From Sordaria brevicollis (Eukaryota > Ascomycota > Sordariomycetes > Sordariales > Sordariaceae): a DNA stretch of 64,000 nucleotides. The notes below the pieces were generated by a model. The model had not been told where the DNA came from. It was given only the letters and a program-made list of their open reading frames with translations, and did no database searches. Shown here one piece after another: positions 1 to 10,415 of this stretch (the first letter of the stretch is position 1; each line of letters starts with the position of its first letter). Location of the stretch: positions 868,001 to 932,000 of the forward strand of contig JAUTDP010000009.1 in assembly GCA_033439795.1 (NCBI GenBank). Direction: 5' to 3'. Position numbers and translations under genes: made by a program.

Positions 1-264
1 TGTACGTCTTTATGTCACCGGACTTGCCAAGCAAGGTTAGAACTTGACTGATACGATAAACAAATGCAGGACAGCCACGCCGCTTCGCACACGATTACGC
101 ACCATGGCTTCTCCGAGGAACAGATCAAGAAGATCTTCGAAGATGCTGGTGCCGGACAGGACTTCGCCTTGGAGACTATCGGAGTGGCCTTCAACAAGGC
201 CACTGAGGAGAGGCCCGAGGAGGTCCGCAGACAGGTTTTCATTGCGCGTGGAACCAAGGATTAA
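1..264 (+). CDS. 3' end of a SAM-dependent methyltransferase gene (partial)
   Basis: Only the last coding exon is in the window. An intron fits 2-69: GTACGT donor at 2-7, a TTGACTGAT branch region at 43-51 and an ATGCAG acceptor ending at 69. The exon then runs from 70 to the TAA at 262-264. It encodes HHGFSEEQIKKIFEDAG and ends ARGTKD. This resembles the C-terminal segment of fungal class I methyltransferases of the UbiE/COQ5-like type, where a HHGF(S/D) stretch precedes the final helix and strand. The SAM-binding motifs would lie upstream of position 1. The substrate cannot be told. An ATG at 64 lies inside the proposed intron and is probably not a start. Family call moderate, exon and stop good. 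Confidence 0.6.
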
Positions 265-691
265 GGGGCGGGCGCTCATCGAGGGTTGGAAAATGAGTGT
301 ACTATATGAAAGTTTGGTTTCCCGCTTTGCAAAAGAAGCTTGGGAGTAAGATGAATATTGTGAATGAGCAATTCTGTATGGGCAAATACTGCAATGTTCT
401 TAAAAGACGTATAATATCGTTTGATAACGACGACGGATAATATCAAACAAACTATCATGCTTGAATAGGATGAAAAACAATGAATAAAACAGAGGATTGT
501 ATAGTGACAAGTGCAAGACTTGATGATGCACCACCGGGACATTTTGGTCGAAGATCCTGATAGAATAGAACGGCAACGCATATAAGAGGAGAAATCATGC
601 CCGAGTTGCATATGCACGAAATGCTATTTAAAATAGCGGGGAAAAAAAGAGGTCTATGGAACATAAAACAAAAGCAAAAAGAAAGAAAGGT
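265..691. other. Intergenic: 3' flanks of the methyltransferase gene and the tRNA
   Basis: No coding frame with family resemblance is visible. The stretch holds the 3' untranslated region of the upstream gene and A-rich sequence near 645-690. That A-rich part reads as a T-rich run downstream of the minus-strand tRNA, as expected for an RNA polymerase III terminator. Confidence 0.5.
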
Positions 692-784
692 CTCTCCCGC
701 CGGGAATTGAACCCGGGTCTCGAGCGAATCGAACTGATGTTCAAGCTTGACAAGCTCACATACTGACCACTATACTACGGAAGA
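692..784 (-). tRNA. tRNA-Asp (anticodon GTC) with a 21-nt intron
   Basis: The minus strand folds into a complete cloverleaf. The acceptor stem is TCTTCCG paired with CGGGAGA (one G-U pair), followed by discriminator G. The D arm is GTAT-AGTGGTCA-GTAT. The T arm is CGGGTTCAATTCCCG. The anticodon stem TGAGC/GCTCG pairs only after removing 21 nt that begin AGCTTGAACATC, placed one base 3' of the anticodon, the usual position of nuclear tRNA introns. The resulting loop is TTGTCAC with anticodon GTC. Mature length is 72 nt with A- and B-box sequences intact. The gene belongs to the standard nuclear set and needs tRNA splicing endonuclease for maturation. Confidence 0.92.
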
Positions 785-1037
785 CTTGTGGATGTGGACA
801 TCCACCGTAGCTGATTGATGGAAAACGAATCCAAACCAAGCCTCTATATACCCACTCTAACAAGATCCAGCCCGCAGTATTTCGAGGGACATCCTGGGCC
901 GAATAATCTTCGCCTTTCTGAAATTCAAGAATGTCGCAGTTATACCTCCTCAAGCTTCTCTAACTTATCGTCATCTAGATTGTTGTTAGTACGCAAAGTT
1001 TGTTCAGGTAAAGACCAATGTGATGAAGACGTCGCAG

Positions 1038-2261
1038 CTATCCAACCCTCGAGCATCGCCACAACAATGAAAAAGAAGGCATACCCTGAAAATCGACGTG
1101 GAAAGCACTGCCCAGCAGAATAGCAGGCTCATCAATGTTGTGATGCTCATAGCTTTGATATAGATATTGTCAGCTTCCTGCAGTCCAATGACAAGCGCTG
1201 GATTGACATGTTGCAACTCACCTCAAAGTACCGACACCGCCGGCCTCAAGCAAAAAGGAAGGTCCCTCATGCAAAGACAACCCAGTCCATCGTTGCGCAA
1301 ACGCACGAAGAATATGTCCATGAGCAACAATCAACACATCGGCGCACTCTGCATCGGGATCTCCTTTGGGCTTGTTCAGTGCTGGAGCGTGGAACCGTTC
1401 CCGAATCTCCTCGATGAGACGATCACAGCGCTCATTGACATCTGCGGGACTCCTGCAAGGTGAAGCCAAGCTGATCAGCCACCACCAGTTTGCGAAAATA
1501 ACCAGCCAATATGCGAAGATCTCAATCCCAGAGATAGCAAAGGGTAGGATACTGTACTCACTCTCCTCCAGGACATCCATCCCTCCAGATATCCCAATGG
1601 GGATCCAGGCCTTGTTCCTTCCTCTTCTGCCTAATCTGGGGACTGGTAATGCCTTCGTAGTCACCGTAATCCCACTCGCGGATATCCTCGGTAACTTCAA
1701 CCTCTGCGTCGCATGGAACCGGCTTGGACTCGCACTCGCCGTGACGCCCCCATGGCAGCGGACCTTGGAAACCGAGGTTCAGAAGCTCGAAGGTACGCTG
1801 TGCTCTTTTTCTTGGAGATACGTATCTGTGGGCTTGGTATTAGTTTGCAGTGATAGAGACAACGCGATTGTTTGTCTTGATGAAACGGTATGTATTTAGC
1901 TGCGCGAGTACCGACAGACTGGTTACACCAGTCTTCGATATATCCTTGCCCCGCATGCACATCTCGTCCTGTTTCTTTTCTTTTCCTACATGCTCGATGC
2001 AGCGAAGGAAAGCAATGTTTTGTACCATTGTATCACACACGGATACGATGCAAGGGGATGAAAACGGGACAAGATCACTCACACATGAGCCAGCTTTTTG
2101 GGAACAATGAGACGGTCGGCACCGATAAGCGCTTTGCCGGTCGCCTTGACACGCTTCTCGCCATTCGCTGTCAGCGGAATGTCAGTCGTTCCCGTGTGAC
2201 GGCCATCGAGTGACCACTCCGTTTCACCGTGCCGGATGATGAAGACCCTGGGTGTTGCCAT
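1038..2261 (-). CDS. Histidine-phosphatase family protein, SHB17-like (sedoheptulose-1,7-bisphosphatase)
   Basis: Four exons on the minus strand: 2083-2261, 1562-1825, 1222-1452 and 1038-1152, giving 262 residues. Introns have GTGAGT donors and CAG, CAG and AAG acceptors, and the three joins keep frame. The N-terminus carries the clade-1 signature RHGETEW (R10, H11, the phospho-accepting His) followed by DIPLT. Exon 2 gives [11 protein letters not shown] and [10 protein letters not shown]. Exon 3 gives [10 protein letters not shown] with the second catalytic His. Exon 4 gives [14 protein letters not shown]. This order and length match yeast Shb17 (271 residues), which dephosphorylates sedoheptulose-1,7-bisphosphate and feeds carbon into ribose synthesis in the cytosol. 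A less specific phosphoglycerate-mutase-like phosphatase is possible. The last exon's acceptor was chosen because it restores the conserved SYEHHN stretch. Confidence 0.85.
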
Positions 2262-3200
2262 CTTGGATATTTCTGATCGTGGAGTCCTAGTGAGGGTGGA
2301 GAACTAATTTGACCTGATATGTTTGACCGTGAATCTCGCCGACGGGAATAAGTTGTTTGATCTCGTCTTGAAATGATGAGGGAAAGGATGAGTGAAACCT
2401 TGCTTTAGCGATGGAACAACCGAAACTGCCAGGGTAAGAGAATTGTTTCACTGATGAACAAGCGAGATATGATACCTTGGAATAAACTAGAAATAGTTTC
2501 AAGTAGAAACTTTCCAATTGTCGATATCGCGACTATTAATGGTAGGATTTTCGTTGTTGGTATTCGACCATGGACCCTCGCTCGCTGACGGTGGACGACA
2601 AAGTTGGCAATAACTCACACAAATCAGGGCATGAACACACCAATCCGAATCATCCGCTACCACATTCCCCAGTCGTTGCCGTCACTCGGTTCCAGATCAC
2701 CGGAAATGGAACGTCGCCGCCATTTCTGCCAATGATATCGCAGCTTCGGTGTCTTTGCCGATCTGGTTATTTCTCGACAGCCTAAAATCGAAAAGAAAGG
2801 GAACCATCCCGAGCAACACTGGCGGCCAGTGCGTAATGAATTCCAGCGTGTGGATGTTTCATGTGCTGAAGAAAATACCAAGTTTCCAAAATACAAATGT
2901 TCAAAAAGAGTTGCAAGGAAGTAAAAGTTGAAGTGACAGAGGATGAGTGGTGAGAAAGCGTCGGGGCTCGCTCCGCTGGGGTAAGAATCGCAAAGTTACA
3001 TAACCGGAAAGTAACGGGAACTTTTCCCGGGTCATGTCCCACCGCCGCGGCGGCCCTTGTCGGGACAGAAGGGAAAGTGGAAAAAAGGACGCTAAAAACA
3101 TGACGGGAAGTAGAAAAAGCGGCCCGCTCCAGCCACGAGAGCACTCGTGCAGCAGAAGAGGCGAACGGCCCGTCGGGATGAACGAACGCTCGGTAACGTA
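2262..3200. other. Intergenic: upstream region of the SHB17-like gene
   Basis: No gene seen. The stretch next to 2261 is the expected 5' leader and promoter of the minus-strand phosphatase gene. Overlapping frames on both strands are low in family resemblance and look like chance products of moderate GC. Confidence 0.5.
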
Positions 3201-3343
3201 CTCGTCGGTTAGGTGTTGGGTTATTGGGTGGGTCCAGCCAACCTCCTCTCTTGGTCCCCTTCGAGGAGAGGAGGTTGGCTTTGCGAACGCGGGCCCCCAA
3301 AGGTAGGCCCCACAGCCCATGGTCTGTGCCCCTAACCGACGAG
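3201..3343. mobile_element. Candidate MITE/fold-back element with TA duplication
   Basis: A 143-bp block starts CTCGTCGGTTAGG (3201-3213) and ends with its exact reverse complement CCTAACCGACGAG (3331-3343). TA lies on both outer sides (3199-3200 and 3344-3345), as left by Tc1/mariner-type insertion. A second perfect 15-bp inverted repeat sits inside: 3236-3250 against 3266-3280, loop 15 nt. No protein frame fits. The structure is that of a miniature inverted-repeat element or fold-back unit. No second copy was seen in the window, so its mobility is inferred from structure alone. Confidence 0.6.
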
Positions 3344-3644
3344 TAAGTTTCCAATGCAAAGGCACCTTACAGCTGGGTTGATTTGTTACAATACGCTTCA
3401 TACATTTATGTATCGTGTAATAATCCACAGTTACATATCTTCTTCCTCATACCCTCCCGTACGTAATTCATATTGCCATATGAACGGAACCTATCTCCAA
3501 TTTTTTTCGGCCCAAGAAGTCAAAACAGTGCTCTAGTCAACATATTCCCATTGGATTGACCTGCAGTTGTGAATCAATTTTATCAAGCCTAACATGACAA
3601 GCGCGACTAGCCACGGCACTTCCGCACTTCCGCACTTCCAGCTC
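3344..3644. other. Intergenic: 3' flank of the first DUF3716-like gene
   Basis: Moderately AT-rich, with no coding frame recognised. It probably contains the 3' untranslated region of the minus-strand gene that ends at 3645. Confidence 0.4.
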
Positions 3645-5792
3645 TCAATCCCGCTCGCGATGGCGTCTTGCCCTCCTCTCTCTCCTCCTCTCCTCCTTCT
3701 CAATTCTCAGACACTCCAGCCTCAACTCATCCGCCTGAAATTGATAGTGCAATCCAAGCTGTCGCATCATATCCAGATGGCTGCCAGTTGAGTTGAGACA
3801 GTCGAGAATGGAAGAACAAGGGCCGGCATCACTTCTGCCCCGCTGACCTTGGTCGTCGTTGTCCCGCTTATCAGCTCCATCGGGGTCATATAAACTCCTG
3901 GTCGTTCTGTTTCTCGACATGCTCCTCCGCTCAAGTCGCAAGTCATCCGCGATGTTCTGGTGGTATCTCTCCAAACAGCGCAAGACTTCGACTGGAGTGT
4001 TGGGAGGAAGACAAGCAAGGATGGTGGTATTGGAAGGACTATTTGTACTCGTGCTGACACCGCTGGTGTCGGGACTGTTGCTGAGCTTGGGAGAGTCGGA
4101 ACGGCTTCGGGCGGCAGCGGTGGGTGTTCTCTCTCTTCTGTTGATTCTGTGGTCCCTTCTTTCTCCGTTCGTGTCCGTCCATGTGTCCTGGTTTCTGTCT
4201 CTGGTGGACCAACTGGACCGCCTGGTTCTGTCGTCCCTTTCTCTTTGCTGGGAAGTTCCGTGATTATAAGAGTTTCTGTCGGCACCATTCCCGCCTGTTT
4301 CCGTATTCTTACTAGGACCACTCGTGTGATTGCCAACTTGCTGCTGTCTGTTGGGGCCGCTTTTCGTGAGGTCATACTTTTCCAGGTGTCTTTTCATGAT
4401 TTCCCTTAAGCCAGCCAGAGGGCCGTTCACTGCTGGTGCTTGTGTTGTCGGTATTGCTGTCATGGTTGGAAGGCTACTGGGTGCGGTAATGCCTGGTCTG
4501 GTAGGCAAATGATCCGGCTGATCAGGTACAGGATCAGTCTTATCGATTAAATTGGTGTTGGTAATGGAACTCCTGAATTGAGTCTGCGCTCGCTGCTTTG
4601 GATCAGCCGGTGCCTGTGTTGTCTGTGTGTCTGTAGTTGTCGGAGGGCTCTTGGGTGTGTCAATGCCTGGCCCGGTAAGAAAACGGTCTAGCTGATCAGG
4701 GGCGGATCTGGTATTCGTAGCAGTATTTGTTTTGTCGGTCAGATTAGTGTTGACAATAGAACTTCCGGGCATAGCCTGCTCTTGCTGCTTTGGACCAACT
4801 GGAGCATGATTTGGTCCTGTGATATTTTGCTGTTTCTGGGTAGGTTTTACGTAGCGCGGAATCGGTTGTCGTGCCCGTGCTCTCAGCTGTCGTCCACCCA
4901 CCTCGTATACTTTCGCTGGTTCTGGATCCTGTGGATGTCCTTCCCCTACCCCAGCTTCAGGCTGCACATTTGGCTCTGGTACGGCATCCAATCCGGAGGA
5001 ACCCTTGGCTGCAAGCCGAGAGGGTTTACTGGCAGCTCCCGGTTCCACAGGGGGCGGCTTCTTCACGCCATTTATTTCCTCTTCCTCCGCCTGGTCGTCT
5101 TCTGACCCCCCTGAATCATCCTCCTTTTTTCTTCTTCTATTTCTATCAAGAGAGCAGAGAAAGGTTTGAGAGGTGTAAAGGCAGTTGGCACACTTTCCGA
5201 AATTGGCGACGCAGAATTTGAAGGGTCCATTGCCCGCCAGGCATTGTTTACAAATCTCCGCGTTTATCTTGCCCGTGATGTAAACGTAGGCTGCTTTAAG
5301 CTTGTACTTGCGTGTAAGATCTATTCTTTTAATGTTCTCACGGAGAATAATTTCGCGCCGCGGCTGTATCAGTTTCGACATCATTAATCTTTGGTTTCCT
5401 CACAGTTTTGGCTTTCTGTTTCCCATACTGACCTTGAGGTTCCTTAAACTGTTAAGCCTCTTATCGTGGATTCGTAAATCGTTTGTTCCAATGACATCCT
5501 CAATCTTTTCGAAAATCGCGTCCAGATCATTCTTTCTGATGATTCCTTGCGGTGGCTTCCAGTTCTCCAAGAATCCTACGTTGTCTTCAATGGTTTCTCC
5601 TGCGGCAGTCAGGAGGATGTCTTGATCTTCCATCTTGTCACGCTTCCTCCTGGCGAGGACCGTTTCAGCAACGTCGTCTGCAAAAGTGTGCATGCGCGGA
5701 GTTACCAAAACGTTGGCACTATCATTTTGAGTCGTATCGTCCTTGGTCTTCTCAGTAGTACCCTCCGTAGTTTTGTCTTTGGGTGAAGCCAT
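3645..5792 (-). CDS. Cysteine-rich fungal protein, DUF3716-like, copy A
   Basis: Two exons on the minus strand, 5433-5792 and 3645-5363, joined by a 69-bp phase-0 intron (GTCAGT donor, ACAG acceptor), give 692 residues. This junction is preferred over a GTGAGG donor because the neighbouring paralogue has a phase-0 intron at the same place, just before a Pro-x-Arg start of the homologous domain. Residues 158-190 hold six cysteines spaced C-x2-C-x9-C-x6-C-x2-C-x8-C around NGPFKFC and GKCANCLY, probably zinc-binding. This pattern recalls the fungal family DUF3716. The middle is Ser/Thr/Pro/Gln-rich, with a two-fold internal repeat centred on NTNLTDKT and NTNLIDKT. The C-terminus has a predicted helix (VEVLRCLERYHQNIADDLRLE) shared with copy B and a final Arg/Glu-rich coiled-coil-like tail. 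Function unknown; a nuclear role is a guess. Confidence 0.75.
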
Positions 5793-6652
5793 TGCCGTAC
5801 AGAATATGGTCAGAAGCTCGTGAAGCGCTGTGTGTTGGGTAGGCGTAGTGGCAATGGTGCGAAAGCATCAAAGTGTCTGAGTATATCAGGGAAGTTTTCC
5901 GCTTGATCGCACAAAAAACTCTGTCCGTTGTGGCAGATTCCTCTATTTAAGGAAAAAAAAAAAATCTCCCACAACAAGGCACTTGCAGCAGGCTTTCACA
6001 TTTTGTTTGCGAAACTCAATCGTTCAATCGGAGAGAACGGAAACACAATTGGACGTGGCACCATATGGTAGATGATTCCATGGAGCAATAAGAGACCAGA
6101 AATGGAATATATTCGTACCGAATTTGACAGAGGCTGGCTTAGATACTACTTGACTTCAAGTAAGCAATGACTTCAACAAACGGCTTACCACACTACGCGT
6201 AAGGCTGAAGTGACCAAACACAGTATTCATGCACCTTGTGTATCTTTGTCCATTTGTCCGTCTGTAAAGCGTTGTGTCGCTCCGTTTTCCTTTCAAAAGG
6301 ACACAGTGTATTGGAGTGTTACGACCATGACTACCATGGAGTATGGCCCTTGAAAATTCCGGGCAACTTCCGGCTTTCCCAAGTGTTTACCAGCCAGGCT
6401 TGCCTTCAAAGCCTTTTTTTCTTTCTCGTTGTCCAGAAGTCCTCAAACATAACTCTTTCAAAACGCCATACATTTGTTAAAACAGTTTCCTCCCTTCCAG
6501 AACACTGTTGCCAGAACCCCGTTGGGTACACCTTATCTGCGCCCGCTGAATTAAACCGACAAGAAACGAAAGAACAAAGCAATGATTGAAGAAAGTAAGA
6601 GGTCTTTTACAGACCCCCGTATCGTAAAGGCTCATTGAAGAATCTGGAGCAC
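5793..6652. other. Intergenic between DUF3716-like copies A and B
   Basis: This holds the 5' flank of copy A and the 3' flank of copy B. A poly-A run lies at about 5952-5963. Open frames in the plus direction (for example 6236-6589) show no resemblance to a family and no introns that would extend them, so they are not annotated. Confidence 0.4.
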
Positions 6653-7842
6653 TCACTCATATGGCGTCTGCCTGGTCGCCTGTATTCCCCAGTCGCGCTC
6701 TCGCTCTCGCCGCATCTCCCTTTCCAGCCTCTTCGCTTCCATGCGAAGGTCGTCCGCGAGGTCTTGGTGGTACTGAGCAATGGAGCGTAAAACGTCGGGT
6801 GACACATTCTTTGGAAGATACGCAAGCAACGGCTTGCTGGTGTCGTCGTCAAGATTGGCGCCGCCATTGCCTCGAAGGGGAGCCAGACTGTGAGGGTAGC
6901 TGCTGTCTCTCATAGTCCCGGTTGCGTTGTTTAGACAATATTCATTGTCTCTGACGGCCACGGGTGGCTGGCCATTTGCAAGGCGGTTGTTCTCAACGAG
7001 TGTCGAGCTAGACGCATAGTCATTCCCATTGTACGCTTGGGTGGGTGCCGGGGAACCGTACTTGCTGAAGGCTAGGCTCTTCAGCCAGTGGTCTGCAACC
7101 GAACCAAGGGCTGTGCCGGGACCGTGGATGGGTACCTCATCAATATCAAGTTGTGTCGTCGGTATGGGAGGCGTAGGCGCGGGAGTAGGCTCAAGCAAAG
7201 ATTGTAGACGCTGCTGCTGAAAAGCGGGCACGGGCATGGGCTCCTCGAGCTGGGTGCTTGTCTTAGCAGTGGCCTCGTCATATCGTCCAGCAGTTTCGGT
7301 TGCGATGGTCTTTCTACGCTTCTCGACGATCCTTTTGGTAAAAGGTCCCGTTAGGTTTCGCTCCTGCCGCTTTCGCGGTTGACTGAGTGGAATATCGTCA
7401 CTGTCGGTATCTTTTGAGACACGAAGCGTACAAGCATATGCGTGACGCCTATAGAGGCAGTTGGCACATGAGCCTTCGCCGACTTTGGGATGTCGGACGC
7501 ACTTGACAAACGGTCCTTTGCCATGCCTACAGATCTGGCAATCCGATGCCGCCTCTTTACCGTTGAGCTGTACAAATACGGCTTCCAGGTTGCTGCGCAC
7601 CGTCAAGTTTATCGGGCCGGCATGCTGGCGAAGGAGGGCGTTCCTGACAGGCTAAGGCAAGATAAGATGGACTGTCAGTATTCAAAGGTGGGAAGCAAGC
7701 TGGACTCTTGTGTTGTACTTACAGATTCGTCTCGCAAAATGGTCAAGTTTAAACCAACATTTCCTTCGAAGTTGTCTAGGGCATCGCGGGCCTGCGTTGC
7801 CCTGATGACCTTGACGGCGTTGTTGGCAGGAGTACCTGACAT
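6653..7842 (-). CDS. Cysteine-rich fungal protein, DUF3716-like, copy B
   Basis: Two exons on the minus strand, 7723-7842 and 6653-7651, give 372 residues. The phase-0 intron has GTAAGT and TTAG ends. Exon 1 starts MSGTPANNAVKVIRATQA and ends RDES. Exon 2 begins PVRNALLRQHAGPINLT, homologous to the start of exon 2 in copy A. Six cysteines (78, 81, 91, 102, 105, 114) show C-x2-C-x9-C-x10-C-x2-C-x8-C around GKGPFVKC and GSCANCLY. Only the spacing between the third and fourth cysteines differs from copy A, by four residues. A basic KRxxEKRRK stretch follows and could be a nuclear signal. The C-terminal helix VLRSIAQYHQDLADDLRMEA matches copy A and leads into an Arg/Glu-rich end. Same orientation as copy A, so probably a tandem duplication that has diverged. 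Biochemical role unknown. Confidence 0.78.
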
Positions 7843-8960
7843 GGCTGGCGAAGGTTAGCAAGGGGTCTAGGGCGACTAAGATAGTGTGCTAACACTACCC
7901 ACCTTAACGCAGCAATTTCAGGGTTCAATGGATGTGCTTTGCAACACGCCACGCGCAGAATGCATTGATACCTCCGAGCGAGAATATCGACAAAATGCTC
8001 GCACAGCCAGAGCTTCGAATCAGGAACACGTATTGGCACAGAATATAAGCGTTGAAAGCGTCCAAAGCAATCAATTGTTGAGTATGGCGGCAGTGTTGGT
8101 TACCTCTAGGTATGGTTCGCAAGAATTCTTGGGTCCCGAGGAAGCTGGCTCGGCGGGGTAGTTTTGTGGAGGAATTCCACTTGCCAGTGGAGGATACTTC
8201 CAGATCGCCCACTATCAATTACGGACTCGCTCGTGTGATCGTCTCCAGGCACGCCAAAGCGCAGGCCAGGTCTTGGCAGGGCTAGACACTTATCAAGCAC
8301 AACCGTTTTTACCATACCCAATGAACCTCACCAATACGCAGGAATTCATCCCGAGAAACACAGAACGACGAAGGGAGTGAGGATCGACAAAACTGTTCGT
8401 GAGTGTAAATAGAAAGCATTGATACTGGACAGATCGGCCTTAAGATGTCGAGCTCCCTCAAGGATCAATGTCATCAGACTCGCTGTCACAGCTGCATGTG
8501 CTCCATATCAAGCATCTACAGCTACATGTGCAGAGGACAGGACAAACTCGGAGTTCTTTACATGACAAGGTTACCCCAATTTGCGTTGAAGATGAGCATC
8601 TTTGTGAAGCCTCACTTACACCGAACTCATATTATGATGCTATGCCCTTTCCCAAGAGGGAGCCGCAAAAGACGAGAATGCGATCTTGCTTACACATTTT
8701 CCTAAAGCTAGCTTGAAGTGCCTGGTAGGCGGGGTATTTTGTCGATCTAAACCGAGGTCGGGTTTTGGGCCGGACGAGCTAATGATAGACGAGCTAGACC
8801 AAGCTACGTATGCGACATCCCACCTCTTTTTCATCTTTCAACATCGACCCAAACAGCTAAATTCGAACGAAGCTGGCAGCGGGCAGAACAAGACGCAGTG
8901 CGATAGCCAATTGCTCTCTACTCTCCCAACTCTCCAAACGCCATCCAGATCTCGTCCAGC
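7843..8960. other. Intergenic: divergent promoter region
   Basis: It lies between the minus-strand copy B and a plus-strand gene that starts at 8961, so it probably carries both promoters. No conserved frame is seen. CT- and CA-rich leader-like sequence precedes 8961. Confidence 0.45.
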
Positions 8961-9711
8961 ATGGCCACCGGACCAGCAAAGAGAGCTGCCGCGTCCGCGC
9001 TCAAGAAGGCCACAAATGCAACAAAAGCGACCACCTCAAAGCAACAACCATTGCGACCAGCGCCGACGTCGCCAACAGCAGCGACCGCAAAGCCAACAGG
9101 AGGAGGAGTAAAAGCTTCAAGTCCTCCTTTATCACAGACGCCTCCAGCCACAATGGCACCTTCATCATCATCATCAACGCCATCAGCACCATCCCAACCT
9201 GCAAACGACCTGACAAAAGAAGCGTCATCAGAAGGAACACCACCACCGACGCGGCCACCACCAGGACGACCAAAGGGGAAACAACAAGAAGAAGGAGGGC
9301 CGAAAGAACAACAACCCTTTAACAAGTGGAAAGCCGCTATTTGGACCTTAGCTTTCACAGCCGTGACCGTGACGGGAACTATCTATGGCGCTGGTTTGAA
9401 GACGCAGAAGGAGTGGGAAGAGGTATGTTCTTTTTCTTTTCCCCCCTTTGTCCAGACCCTCCAATACTCCAACAGTTTTTGTTCCGAAAAGGCTGACCCG
9501 TTTTCTTTTGCGATGACTACAGGAAAAACAGAAAGTCCAAGAAGCCACCGTCGAAGAGAAAATCGAAACCCTCGTCAACCGCCGCGCCCAGCTGTTCAAG
9601 ACCAAAGTCGAGATTGAGCAGAAGTTGGCGGATGTGAGAGAGCGCATACGGCTGGAAAGGGAAAAGGAAGAGAAGGAGAGGAGTGGTGCGGTGGCTATGC
9701 CGAGGAGGTGA
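8961..9711 (+). CDS. Single-pass membrane protein with charged coiled-coil tail (unknown function)
   Basis: Two exons, 8961-9422 and 9523-9711 (GTATGT donor, ACTACAG acceptor, phase 0), give 216 residues. Residues 1-120 are low complexity, rich in Ala, Thr, Pro and Ser with Lys at the very start, which could be a mitochondrial targeting or disordered region. Residues about 124-145 (WKAAIWTLAFTAVTVTGTIY) form one hydrophobic segment. The rest, from KTQKEWEE onward, is a long charged helix with heptad spacing and an Arg/Glu-rich end. I do not recognise a named family. The layout recalls small mitochondrial or ER membrane proteins of filamentous fungi, but nothing in the sequence fixes the compartment. 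The start is chosen because the ATG at 8961 follows a leader-like stretch and the frame is unbroken. Confidence 0.68.
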
Positions 9712-10415
9712 TGCATGATGATGCCCACTCATCCATGAGCCAAAGGGGAAAAGATAAAAGAACCTGATCATGAAGGTATGCCGCTACCGTGGGAGTTGGG
9801 AAGCCCTCCAAGACGCAATCAATGGGGGACATGCCGCGTAATCTAAGGACTCGGTGGGCTGTCCAGGAAATGGGCTGATCGCGAGGAAGCCCTAGTTGCG
9901 AGGGGAGATATCCGGGGCCTATCGAGGCGCTGGCGTATCCAACACACGACATCTGACGCCGGCGGCTGCAACACCCAAATTACCGATTCAAAGCTGGATG
10001 CTGCGGCAATTTGGACAAGGAACGACATAATGAAGTTCAAAGAGGGAATCACGGCACCGACCCGAACCAAAGAGCCGGGTATCAAAGACACTAAGGAACA
10101 ATAGGCCTGAACTGAAATATATGAACTTCACAAGTACGCGCCCGAAAGGCTGCATCGTCTCTAGTAATACATCTCTGTTCCGTATGTAGAAAAAGTTAAC
10201 ATGCAATGAAGCCCATTTAAAGGTACCCGAAAGTGAACAAGAAGACTTTATTGAGAAAGCAAGACAGATTGTACCATGTTTATGAAGCAATGGCCGTAGC
10301 CCGTACAGCCTATCTAGAAAACCATTACTGCAACTCCGCCTCGCTAGCATGAAATCCTAATCCCAAGCAAGTTCCCTTGCGCCATATAAACAAAGGTCGT
10401 GATATACCCAACCCA
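9712..10415. other. Intergenic between convergent genes
   Basis: It lies between the plus-strand gene that ends at 9711 and the minus-strand UBP6 gene that ends at 10416, so it contains two 3' ends. No gene or RNA feature is recognised. Confidence 0.45.

Noticed and set aside
3201..3343. Rho-independent-like terminator hairpin
   Set aside because: The nested inverted repeats with TA on both sides fit a mobile element better, and such terminators are not used by nuclear RNA polymerase II.
2782..3428. Two overlapping minus-strand open frames of 175-190 codons
   Set aside because: They run through the fold-back element in two different phases, show no domain and have no matching splice sites.
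5364..5400. Separate genes for the 130- and 579-codon frames of DUF3716-like copy A
   Set aside because: A 69-bp intron joins them in frame at the position conserved in copy B, so one gene is the better model.
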